A stretch of 64,000 bases of DNA. It comes from Paulownia fortunei (Eukaryota > Streptophyta > Magnoliopsida > Lamiales > Paulowniaceae). Position 1 is the stretch's first letter. Every line of letters begins with the position of its first letter. The stretch spans positions 19,211,445 to 19,275,444 of the forward strand of contig CM033107.1 in the NCBI GenBank assembly GCA_019321725.1. The letters run 5' to 3'. Positions 47,051 to 58,892 of the stretch are shown here, one piece after another. Position numbers and translations under genes: made by a program. Below the pieces are notes generated by a model that had not been told where the DNA came from, made no database searches, and saw nothing but the letters and a program-made list of their open reading frames with translations.

Positions 47051-49250
47051 CCTTCTCGTTGATGAGTAAATGTTGAGCTCGGATATAGTATTAGACTTCT
47101 CCGTTAGTTTGGTTTTTACTTATAAGCTCTCTCAAAAATTGTATAAGATGCTATAAGGAATTTATAAGTTTAGCCATATATTTTCTTAGTTAGAGGGACA
47201 AAATGAGGATAAAAAGTGGCATTAATTTTCTGAGCACTTTTGTTCTTAAAGTTACTTCTTTAGTCATATTTAAAAGGAAAAAAATAAAAAAATAGCATTA
47301 ATTTTAATATTTTGTCTGTATATGTAGTTTGTGTGTGTGTGTAATAAATATGATAATTAACAGAGCACAGTAGAGTGGTCGGGCTCTTCTTCATTATACT
47401 TTTTCTTTTTTTTTTTTTTCTTTTTTTTTTTTTTTCTTTTGGGGTGGGGTGTGGGGGTTGATGACGGTGAGAATTAGAGCAACTTCTCATTGAGTGTGCG
47501 TATTAATAAATTTATGGGATACGCATAATAATTTACAAACTACATGTATTAATTAAGCACACAAATTGAGTATTGGCTTATCGCCAACAAGACAGATTGA
47601 GTTCTTGACCATGAGCCCAACCCTTCTCTTCAAATTTCACCCAATGCATAATTAAACTATTAACAATTTATTGGTGACTTGATCCGATGGATTATATTGT
47701 CCCACCTAAACTAACTTAACTAACCAAAGTTAACTACTATTGCTTATATAAGTTGTTTAACAATTCATTAAGGAAAGAAAATTATATTCCCATATATACT
47801 AATATATTCCCTCAATGTAGTATTCCAAAATGTTTCAATATTTCTAATTCTAAGGCATTGAAACCCAAAACGTGCCTTCAATAATGGAAGTTCCCGTTAG
47901 TTAAAAAAGGAAAAAGAAAAAAGCAAAAGATGGTTGAACTTGAAACATAAAAAGTAAATATAAGCTAGTTTTGAGATGTCTATTTTAAATGGTAAGATTA
48001 AGACCTAAGGTTTTGGATTCATACTTACACAGTAGTTTGTTCTATTTGTATGGTAAGAATTTCCTAAGCAAAAAGTTTAAAGCACAACAAAACTTAACAT
48101 TGATAATTAATTTATTTTAAATTTCAATTAATCATTTACTATGAGATGCTTTTCTTTTTATGGTCTTAAATTTTTTTATTGCCAAAATCTGTCATCCAAT
48201 TATATCTCTTATAACCTATCAATATTTTAATATTGTTTGATCACCTCAACTATGTAATTGCATAATTCCATCCCTATTACTTATTTCTCCACTATTTATT
48301 ACTCGTCATTTCATTTCATCCTCGTTGCATTAATTTGATAAAAAATCAAACCTAAGTCTAGTAATAGTTGTCCACATATAAACAAAAAAATAGTACATGT
48401 GCATTAGTTATTCATCAAACATTGAAATTTGTTGGTCAATATTTCATTCTCTCGATGTATTTTCAAATTGTCATAGGTACAAAAAATATATTTACAATAG
48501 TTATTAAATGAATTTGACGTACTTTTTTATACACGTCTTTAAAAAAAATGTAAAATCCATGAAAGTTTTTAAGTTGAGTGTTCAAATTTTTATACTACTT
48601 TTTGATAGATTCGAGACTAATAAAACCCCACATGCAAAGAAAGGAAGTTTCAATGGGCAATTTGGTTGTTGTGGTGGTAATACAGTGAAGCAAGAAACGC
48701 CTTACTTTTGGGGTATCATATAAAAAAGAAACTTTTAATGGAAGACAATTAGCGTCACCCCAAATGTCGCAATTTAAGTGATCATAAGATACATACGGAC
48801 ATATGTGATTTATACTATAAAATCACCTTCTACAATTAATTCTACAAATAAATTGTTCAAATATAAATTATAAAGTGTATCATCTCCCCTACTTGTGCCA
48901 TTTTTTGAATTGATACCCTATTTTAACGAGAATTGAAAAAGCGAATTTCTTTTGGATTTATTTTTGAAAATATTTTATTAAAATGTGTTTGGAATTTTGA
49001 GAATAAAATTCCATAATTTTTGTGTAAAAATGAAATTACTTCCATTCCACCATCTATATATTACTCGTACTTAATTTCTTATTTCAAAAAATGTCCTTTT
49101 TTTTTTCCCCCAAGACAAAGATGAAGTTTGTACAAAAAGACTGTCGGCATATTTCCACCGGCCTAAAGGTACTACAGTACATGACCACGGTTTGATTGGT
49201 CAATGCTTTTCCACGAAGAGTCCTGTCACAGACAGAGACATATACATGCA
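47051..49250. other. AT-rich intergenic sequence
   Basis: No gene is supported. A GT tract lies near 47328-47341 and a T-rich run near 47401-47440, which as A/K-rich translation creates a false Lys-rich frame on the - strand (47490-47260). Confidence 0.55.
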
Positions 49251-49300
49251 TAGACATATGTGTCTATATATATAATATATATATATATATATTGTGTGTT
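49251..49300. repeat. (TA)n microsatellite
   Basis: TATA repeats with one AA interruption, followed by TGTGTG. Another short TATATATATATA run lies near 49481. Confidence 0.85.
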
Positions 49301-50692
49301 CTAAATTTATGATATTTATTGTAATGTTCTAAATAAAATTTCATTTATTAAAATAGAATTTTTTTAACATAATATTATTATTTAAATAAATTATATAACT
49401 ATTTTTTTTTATTATAAGTGTAAAAATTTATATTTAATCAAAGGAGAGTCATACTATTAATAAGGAAGGGAGTATTTACATGTATATATATATATATCCA
49501 TATACATTCTTTATCCATCTTTTATGATATTCCATGCAGTAATAGGCCCTACAAACGTTTTAAGATGGAATTTATTGCCCTAATAATGAGAATTCCTTTT
49601 TCAAGATTTGCGGCTTTAAAAGGTACTTTTCAAGGGAAAAACCAGTAACACCATGTGGTCCTCACAAACCTCAGCTGCAACCCACTTCAATTTTAAGTGA
49701 TGTTGATTTTTGGATTTCAAAATTTATTAGTGAGAAGACAATATAACAATGAGCCATAACTCATTTGAACAAAAAAATTGATAACAATGCCAATATGTGG
49801 TACAAATTTTATTTTTTATTTATTAATAGACGATCTTATATCTTATCACGCTTACTCTGAGGTGAAAAAAAATACGTACTTATGTACTAACTACATCTAG
49901 ATAAGAATATTTTATTGGTGCTGATAACCAATCAAATTGAATAATTTTTTTAGTATTATAATGAGCAATTTAATTACTTTATTCAAAAATATTTTATCAG
50001 TATTGAATAATATTAAATAACATAATATATTTTACAATCGACAAATTTAATAGTATCAAAATTATTAAATTATAATATATTAGTCAAAAAAATTTAGAAT
50101 TTAAAAGATATTACACTCGATAATGTATACTAAACATGCATTTCACTATATTTTTTATACATATTCACGAATGTGACATACGATTAAATTTAGCATGTAA
50201 TGAGATCAAGTTTAACATAACTAAAGAAACTCATATTTTAAGATAGATCTACACGGTATACATATATTTTACGCTTACATATTATAATGAACGAAAGGAG
50301 AATTACATATATGTAATTGTAAAATCAGCCAACAAATTCTCCACAGGAGTAAAAGGTACATATATAAATATATAATATGCCAAAAAACACACAATCAACT
50401 CTCAGATGATACAGACACAGAAAAACTTTAACATCATCATGAATAGAAAGTTGTGAAATGTGTGCCTTTCAAGAAGAAGGAAAAAGAAAGAAAAAAAGGA
50501 AAAAGAAAAAGGTTGTGAAATGTGAGGTGTTTATGATAATTAAATAATTAAATTTTGAGGACCCATCATGATTCTCATTCGATTCTTGAAAGAAAAGTCC
50601 CAAACAGAGTGACAATATGCATGACGATTGATGAAAAACATTTTTGTTTGTAACATAAAACATCCTTATCTGATTCTTGTTTCATATGTCAT
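49301..50692. other. AT-rich intergenic sequence
   Basis: Nothing recognisable. A purine-rich GAAGAAGGAAAAAG stretch near 50471-50510 is low-complexity. Confidence 0.55.
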
Positions 50693-50762
50693 TTTATTAC
50701 TATTATTATTATTATTGTTATTGTTATTATTATTATTACTATTATCATTATTATTATTATTT
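50693..50762. repeat. Imperfect (TTA)n microsatellite
   Basis: About 23 triplets of TTA/ATT with interspersed TTG, TAC and TCA changes. Confidence 0.85.
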
Positions 50763-53700
50763 TTAAGTTTGTAGAGGTACGAACAAATAACGTAACTTTA
50801 CAAACTAAAGAATGATTTAAGTTTGAATCTAACATATATTATATAAGAGTTGATTTTAGAGGTGTTTTATTTTCTTAACTATAATAATCATATATCAAAA
50901 CTCATTTATGAAAAATAATACTACATAAAATTAGGTAAATCACAAATTTTTATTTAGACTTTTAGATCAATAGTGACATAACATCTGGATTGTCTATTTT
51001 ATATTCTAAATTAAACGTAACATGGTACAAGAGTTACACTTTTTATTATTATGATATCAATCGTCCATTAGATTACACAATTAACCGATCGTACCATTTT
51101 TCAGTCTTAAACATCAAAAATACTATTTATCTTGTTATAGAAAAGTGATAGTTCTTCCCCAATTATTTTTTTACATAATTAATGAAGAAAAAAAGATAAA
51201 AAGAAAAACAGAGGTTTGTGAAACGACACGCTGAAAATTGTACGTGCATGTCTAATATATTGGCCTACAACATTTAGGTGTTGCAGCACAAAGTGTATTT
51301 TGTTGGAATTTTTTTATAGGAATAGGATGTGATGATATAATCAAACGATTTGAATTATGCCACTATGTCATATTATAAAATATGAATTTGGACAACATGT
51401 TATTGCCTGGTTGAAGAAAGGAAGGTGGCCGACTTATTGTACGTAACTTGGTCCCCTTCTTTGGTTGGCTTCTATTTCAAAACATCATTATCAACGTGCT
51501 ATAAGTGATTCTTTTGACTAGTAATTATCAGAAACCCAAGTAATAAATGGGGTTTTTTCATTAAAATAGTACGTGACATTTGGACAATGAACACTTATTT
51601 AGGGTGAGTGGACAATATTTTTTTTTTTATTGGTGTTCGTTAATTATTTATGAGTTTGTCCCACCACACACTGGAAAGTGACAACCACAATTCCCACGGA
51701 CATCAAAGTTGACACCCTACGATTAGTTAGAGATTTTACAAAAGTGTAGGTAAAATTTTATCTCACCATATATCTGTTTATTCAAAAAAAAAAAAAAAAA
51801 AAGTTGATTACACTTAATTAATCCTTGATATCTTAATCATAATTAAGGTAGTTGATTGTTCTCCAAAACCAAGAATGAGTGAAAACATGATTAGCAATTC
51901 TCTAATAGTAGTCATTGTGAAAATTGTGGTGAAAGTTCCAATTGAGGAAGCTCACATTTAACATTTTGAGAAAATTCTTGCCATCTTATTCAAGAGAGAA
52001 ATTATATGAATATTTATTTATTTTTCTCATTAATTCACCGCAGTCTTTTGATGTGAAATTTCTTACTATTCACTTAAAAACTACTGACAAAATACATTTA
52101 TAAACTATTAAATTTACATATAAAACTATTATAATAATATTACATAACACCACCCATCTACATTTTTTTGATACTCCTCGTCTCAGTTAATTTTGATCTT
52201 GATTTGAACCCGTCTCAATTGCCCCCACTAAAAAAAAAACTTAAACATCACATTTTTTTCAGTGCAATTATAAAAGTGACATTCTTGTGTACAAGAAGAA
52301 AAAAGGCGTTTCTCTTCATTGAGCTACCACTTGTGTGTTCTTTCTTCCTTAGACAAAATCATGAACACAGGGCCACAAATACGTTGTTGCCGACGACGAC
52401 TAAATGTAGTAGTACTATACACTGTCCAAACAAGATAGCATATATACACTTGTGGAAAAAGCCCGTATTTCGATTTATATATGCACCTCTCCTTTATAAC
52501 CACATGTTCAGTAAGTATCAAAGAATATATATCCAGATTCAGTGTATGTATATCTGTTGGGATGAAGATGGTGGTGGGGTGGGGGACTCAAAAGGGGTAG
52601 GGTAGTAATGTTGGGTCGGTGATATACTTTATATTCAAAGTTGCACTCAAAATGGTGATGAGTAGAAGAGATGACCATATTAGATTCTGTGTGCAGAGGG
52701 ACATATACTTTATATTCAAAGTTGCACGTTGTTGCATGGAGTCAAAGTCAATTCACGTGTCCCACTTTTCTTAACCAGTCGCCTTCTCGGAATTTCAACT
52801 TCATATAATTGGTGGTCCGAGATAAGTCCTCTACCAATCATGGCTGCAAGAATTTTGTTTTCCCTTGGGATAATGTCGACAACTTTTTCTTGTTATTAAT
52901 TATTTGACCTCGTTGTAATGTGAGTATCCTTTTGATGTAAAAATATTTTATTGTTCGAAGTAAAATAAATGGTATAGATTTCAGACAATATTCTATCTGT
53001 TCCAAAATAATGATTCTTGTATACAAGTGATTGGTAAATTTGATTATTTTTCTTAATGCAACGATAAATAATCTAATTATTTTTTTTAAAGAAATAATTG
53101 AATAATATTCAGTAACTAGGATTTAAAAGATTAAATAATTTAACTTTATGCTATAGTAAGTGGAGCGATTTTTAAATAGAGAGAGGATGAGTTTACTTGA
53201 CTAAAGCTCGATGAATAAAGGTCGATAATGTTATCGAAAATATAATTTTCCTTTTAGAATTAATCACTTCATTACTGATTGCGATTAAGTAGTGTTTGTA
53301 CCAAATCACCCCCGTGGCTTAATTTCTCTTATAAGTCAATCAAAAGACAAAACTATCTCACATGGAAATAAGTTTATGAGAAGTCCGTATCAAAGTTAAT
53401 TATGGAGCAAAGTTATGTACGAGGATGTCAAATCTCCATGAGTAGAATTTCATACATCAATTTGAAAGGAGTTTGTAGAAAGATATACATACAAACTATT
53501 GTTTTCTACTAACTGTTAATTTCAATTACACACATTGTACGTAAACTAGTTAATGTTTTGTGTGGTTTATTAGAGAATATTGAGTCGAGGATGTCCTATG
53601 CTACCACCTAATTAATTCTAAATATTTTAGAACATTAATGCTTTATAAAGTGACACAAATACCCCCTCATATATTTGTATACCTCAATTCTATAGTTTGT

Positions 53701-55130
53701 AAAACTTCCAATTGATTTGATGCCAATATTTGAAGAAATTATATCAACAATTGATTTTATACATCAAGAAATTGGAATGAAGCAAATGCTACCTAGGTCT
53801 TTTGATGAATTGACGTTTTTAACACCAAAAATGGCAAGATGATATATTAGAGAGTTTCTAGCTAACCACTTAAAATGATATATGATACAAAGTCAATTCA
53901 AATGTGGATATAGGTACATGATACAAAGTCATCAAATGTGGCTAGGGCTCGATTCCACTATAAGTCGAATATTTAGAGTTCGGCTCATGAGATGTCGCCT
54001 ATTTGGAGGTTAAGTTGGTTAAAATTAGTCATTTCAAAACTGATTAAAACATCAAGTTCTTTAAAATATTAATATAATTTAATGAACTAGTTCGAATTTG
54101 CAATATTAAACTAGCACAACGTACAATTTATAAGATGTTGCCTACTTGAGTAATACTCAAATGAATTAATGTGTCGTTAGGTTATGTTTGATGATGTCAT
54201 TTCAGAAGACTTACAAATTACCCAAGTGAATACATGAAATGTCACAAAGCCGGAATAGATACAAAATAAATTTTGTTTAAGAAAATAAGTAACTTCCTCA
54301 TAGAAAACTTGTTTCATTTAAAATTTGAGTAGTAAAATGAAAAACAATTCCTACGGAAAAGGTTTCGAAGTACTTACAAAGTGATTTTGCTAAATGGTAA
54401 TACATCAATACACTAGTATTAGCTCACTTTGTCAAACTAACTCGATTGGGCTTATTAGAATTAATAGGTATGTTAGACTTGCAATGTCGATGAGCAGAAA
54501 GCATGGCCCAGTACTGTGCAGCAGAATTTCAGACCAATTGAGACCTGGTAGAGCCCAAATTGTTGCAGCCCTTATATGGAGCAGTTCTATCTAATGTGTG
54601 TCAGAATATAGTAGGGCCATTTCCTCGGCCAAGATCCAGACACATTTCAGCCTATTTGGTACTAAGAAGTAGGTAGAGACTAAGGCCTAGGCCGAAACAC
54701 TACTAGGCCCAATTAAAATATAAGTAGAGATCCAGGGGACTGTATCTACAGACCCATTTCAAGAATTTTTAGAGTAGGAGTTTCTAGACTCGAGATCAAG
54801 CTATAGACCCGCTTTACTAGTATAGGCCGATCAACTATGTTTAACGTTTCCAAGGTTTGGGTTAGGCCCTATACAGCCCTAGAATTGTTGGCGAATCATT
54901 TAGCTTATTTTGGGCTTTGAATCGTAATAAGAAACAACACCAGAAACCAGAAAATCTACTGCTTGTCTTCCCAGATTATACCTTCACGCCTTCATCATCA
55001 TCTTGATCCATCCTTGTATTTTCAAAAGAAACCAGAAAATCATAGTTATAGGCCTTGTCATTCAACGAAAAAAGATTGGTATGTCTTCAGCAATGGATAA
55101 AGATTTTTATCTTTTGCTGTTAATCCTCTC
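50763..55130. other. Long AT-rich intergenic region
   Basis: No gene is supported in these 4.4 kb. A 25-base direct repeat, ATATACTTTATATTCAAAG + TTGCAC, occurs at 52622 and 52703. An A-run lies near 51785-51801. The 145-residue frame at 52168-52605 has no recognised motif. Around 54480-54890 the DNA becomes less AT-rich with repeated AGGCC words (AGGCCTAGGCC near 54683), possibly the remains of an unrecognised repeat. Confidence 0.5.
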
Positions 55131-55833
55131 AGTATCAATGTTTTCTTTTAATCAAGAGTTTGAAAGTCAAGAGTTTGAAATTCTTGGATAATTTTGAATA
55201 TATGAAAAAAATAGAATTGAAAGAGTTTGGATGAACCAAAATATCTTCCAACCAATCAAAATGAGTCACAAAATACAATAGTAGGACTCTTGAAATTTTG
55301 AGTCCCCTATATGTAACTCATGGCCGAAAATTGTAGGACGTAGAAATATCCTTTAATTTTCGGTCATTCAAAAGAGAGAAGAAAAATTATTTTCTTCAAC
55401 CATCATTTTTCTCTATAAATTTTATTTTTTTATTTTTAAATATTAATTCTTTTATTACTAGTTGATAACAGAAGTTAATATATTCATACATACTCTATAA
55501 ACCAGATTAAAAAAGAAATTAGAATTGCCACTAGCAATTCTGATTTTGTATTCTTGCTCAAAGTGTAGACTATTTTATAGTGGAGACATTTGGAATCCTG
55601 TTAACTAAATTAAAAAAAAAAGGCTAGCAATTGATTGTTTCATACCCCACGACAACCGAAGTGCATAAAAAGGTATAAATCAAAATTTTAATTATTTTAT
55701 TACAACTATTGAAAATTGCGAGATCGTTAAAAATCATATCGGATCCGGAATATTGCTATAATTATTATGGTATAATATTTTTAAAATTTTAATTTTTCGT
55801 TGGATATACCACGGGTTCACGCGAACCCAATAA
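55131..55833 (+). mobile_element. Partial LTR of the 2.1-kb copia family
   Basis: This aligns with about 17760-18445 of the solo LTR in the same orientation, for example AAGAGTTTG(A/G)AATTCTTGG at the left, CATGGC(C/T)GAAAATTGTA, AACCAGATTAAAAAAGAAAT, and GCGAACCCAA at the right. It also aligns inverted with 58893-59570. The first 1.4 kb of the LTR is missing. After the end no primer-binding site follows, so it is a truncated solo copy or a rearranged 3' LTR. Confidence 0.75.
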
Positions 55834-55859
55834 TTACAAATTAGATTCATTTTATATTT

Positions 55860-56715
55860 CAAGTTTACTAGAGATGGCAACAAGGTAGGTTTTGCCAAAG
55901 CCAAGACCCACTCGATCAAGGCTGTAGTAGACTCAAGACCTGCCCCATGCTGACCCATACCCAGACATGTTCAACCCAACCCGCAGACCTGCTAACCTAT
56001 TATTTCACTGCCCCCTTGAATAAATGATTGAACAAACACAAAAACCAACTTGAAAATCAGATTTTTAGAAATCAAAATCTGGCGCCTAGGATTTCTTCTC
56101 CACCCTACCCATCCCACATTTTCATTTGTGCCATGTTGCCTCCTCCACCACAATAAGTAACTCTTCCTCCCCCAAACCCCAAATAATCAAGCCTATTAAT
56201 TTTGGATTTCTACTAAGTTCACATGTGAAATTGACTAAGTTGAGTGAGGTGTCAGCATTAATAGCTAGTCTATGGGTGAGCATTGGCATCAATGTCAACA
56301 TGGTTAGGATAGAGGAGTGAGATTCAATGAAGAATAAAAAAAGAGGAAGAAAAAATGAGGGACAAGCATGTGTGGTATGGACTATTAGCTACAGTGGTAG
56401 GATGCAGCCAGAAGAGTCAAGAAACTATTGCATATGGTTATGGTGGGTGGGTAGGAGACCGTGCTCTTCGGGGTGTAGTGTAAAAGTGACAGAATTAGTG
56501 AGAGACGAACAGAGAGATGGGAATCAGGGAAAGTGAAAAAAAACTTTAAAGCAATTTATACCTTTCTATACAGGGCGGGTCTAATAAGATCGATACCTAC
56601 CTCGAACCGGCCAAGTTTAAAAAAAAAACTATTTTCGCTCTGAGACTGTTTAGCCACCCCAAAACCACCCCGAATGGATGAGTTCATGACAGATTTAGAT
56701 TTTACTAATTACCTA
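55860..56715. repeat. Candidate non-autonomous element related to 4559-5165
   Basis: The left edge CTAGAGATGGCAACAAGG followed by CCCACTCG, CCAACCCGCAGACCTGC words, and the right part with GGGCGGGTCTAATAAG, CTCGAACCGGCC and CCACCCCGAATGG, are typical of plant dispersed elements with GGGATGGCAA ends. The middle (56100-56540) is unlike the AT-rich core of the other copy and holds two short frames without a match. Boundaries are uncertain. Confidence 0.35.
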
Positions 56716-56741
56716 TATGGAAATATAATTTTCTTCTATCT

Positions 56742-57450
56742 TTATTTTCTTCTTTGTTCACACACTAGTTTGTAGGAATGCTTTCCTTTCCCATTCTTTC
56801 TCTTGGGCTTTACAATCTTTGAGTTGAATGAGGATCCAACAAGAATGACCGGCTTGTTCTTCTTCATAGTGGACTCTACCATCTTCAATATGTTAACCAA
56901 CTCAATAAAGGTAGTTTCCATTTTATTCATATTGAAGTTGATAATGAAAGTGTCAAATGATAGAGACAAAGACTGCAGGATGAGATCCAAATAGAGCTTG
57001 TTATCCATAACGACTCCAAATGACTCGAGCCTTTCAGTCAAGCCTATCATCTTCAATTCATGATCATGGACTGAAGAGTCCTCCATTATACGTGTCTTGA
57101 AAAACTCTTTCGAAATTTGATATCTCGCCTGCCTAGTATGTTCACCATGTAATTCTTGTAAGTGAACATAGATATCATGCGCATGTATCTCATATTGCCT
57201 CTGCAACTTATTTTGACATTGATGTCATTATATAGCATCGCGCTTTCAAATCATCATCAATCAACTTGTGATAATACACAAGCTCCTCTACATTGGCGTC
57301 TTCCGGCGCAGCTGGCGGCGGGATCGCATCAAGTATATAATCCCTTTTTGCAGATTGTAGAACAATCTAAAGGTTTCTTAACCAATTGACATAGTTGGGA
57401 CCAATTAATTTATTAGCTTCCAAAATTGATATAAGTGGATTTTTAACCAT
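56742..57450 (-). pseudogene. Ty1/copia gag (UBN2-type), frameshifted and truncated
   Basis: On the - strand it starts MVKNPLISILEANKLIGPNY at 57450, continues VNWLRNL, a stop, DYILDAIPPPAAPEDAN, HKLIDDDLKARCYIM, a second stop and a frame change. Then it stays open from 57206 with ARYQISKEFFKTRIMEDSS, ERLESFGVVMDNKLYLDLIL, MNKMETTFIELVNILKMVE and a basic tail GKGKHSYKLV. It is clearly the same family as the gag at 23469. The zinc knuckle and all of pol are missing because the element ends near 56742. The LTR, primer-binding site and leader at 57451-61003 belong to it. It is not functional. Confidence 0.85.
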
Positions 57451-58870
57451 TTATATACAATCTACAAATATAAATGAGGTAGAAAATTAGCATACTTTTA
57501 AAATCATATTCATTTATAATAAGGTCTCAAGCAATAAATATATCCCACTATTTTATTTATATTCCATCACCCCTAATGATAATTCAAAAAATATTATTTT
57601 CTAGTGGGCTTGAGATCCATTGAATATGTCGTATGCCCTAATTTTATGAGCCCATAAAACATATTGAAAGGTAGTAAACTTTTAACAATTGTATCTCTAT
57701 ACAACCCTCAAGCTATTTTACCCCACTTCTTTCTATATACCCCAATTTTATGAGTCCATATGATATTAAATATTAAGTAAGACCAATCAAATCTCCATGT
57801 TGATGGAGCATCAAAATGTTCCATGACTCATAGCCAATGTAGAGATGAGTCCATCCAATGGCATCACCATATTTAGTAGAGATCATAACTTTCCATTACA
57901 GAGTCATTCCACCACTCATGGCCAATGAAAATAACATAGTATCGTCATGTCAATTACTTTTGATGGTAGGCATGGATTATTAGGTCATATTCAATTTTAT
58001 CCATATTTGCTTGAAATCGAAATTCAAAAATTTCTTTACTTGATTTTTAGTTCAAGTGGGGTATTATGTTAACCAAGATCTCATCAATTTTAATCTTGAT
58101 TTATTTAATAATTTGACAAGCAAATACATTAAATAAACCCTACGCATGCATTTAATACATACATAATCTAGATGATCATGGGTCATTTCTATGTGATTCA
58201 TTTAAGCCAAAAATAGATGTAGGTCAATTTAAGGGTAACAAAATGGAAATATAAACTAGTTTCTATTACATGAATATATCGCATACATTCATGGTCTTCT
58301 CTTGATTCTTCATTTTGGTCCTTCTTTTTGTCCACCAAAAAGCCAAAAAAAAAAAAAAAAAAAACTCTCCCTATTCTACTCTAAATAAATAAATCCAATC
58401 AAATTGGTTCAAATGACTCCATGATAATCCCATATATACTAATAAATACATTACATGAATTTATTAAATTATATAAATTTACCATCCTTTTAAATTGTAA
58501 TTTCATGACTTGGGATAAAATCTTGATTTTTCAAGAAAAATACTTTTTCTTTAATTTTTAAAATGAAATATTTTAATTATAAAATCAAAAAAATTATATT
58601 TTGCAATTCAACACGATAGTGCACACAGCCGGCGTGCATGCCCGACGGGCGCGCGCCGACACCTGACAAGCACCCAACTGGCGCACGCCGGCACTCGACG
58701 TCGTGCCATGTATGATTTCTCTTTCTGATCGAATCAAATTCAATCATACATGTTTTGTTTAATAATTAAATTAATTATAAAATAATTTTATCCCAATCAG
58801 AACTACAAGAAATCAATTAAAATTTAACAATTAAATTCATAGGCATAAATCGAATCCAATTGAAATTACG
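57451..58870 (-). mobile_element. Copia leader with a GC-rich island
   Basis: This is non-coding sequence between primer-binding site and gag, related in part to 22503-23468. It contains an A-run near 58346-58365. At 58622-58705 is an island of about 84 bases that is mostly G and C with many CpG and GCGC words, starting GCACACAGCCGGCGTGCATG. GCCGGCGTGC at 58628-58637 and its exact complement GCACGCCGGC at 58683-58692 could form a stem. Confidence 0.6.
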
Positions 58871-58892
58871 CAAACCATGACTTTGATACTAC
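58871..58892 (-). other. Primer-binding site of the copia element (initiator tRNA-Met type)
   Basis: On the - strand, directly after the LTR end CCCAACA, the sequence is GTAGTATCAAAGTCATGGTT. It resembles TGGTATCAGAGCCAGGTT, the usual copia site complementary to the 3' end of initiator tRNA-Met. This fixes the LTR at 58893-61003 as the 5' LTR of a - strand element. Confidence 0.65.

Noticed and set aside
47260..47490. Lys-rich - strand frame
   Set aside because: Produced by the T-rich run at 47401-47440.
52168..52605. 145-codon + strand open frame, one of the longest outside TOP1
   Set aside because: No recognisable motif or family, low-complexity and irregular composition, no splice or promoter context. 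It can arise by chance in this length of DNA.
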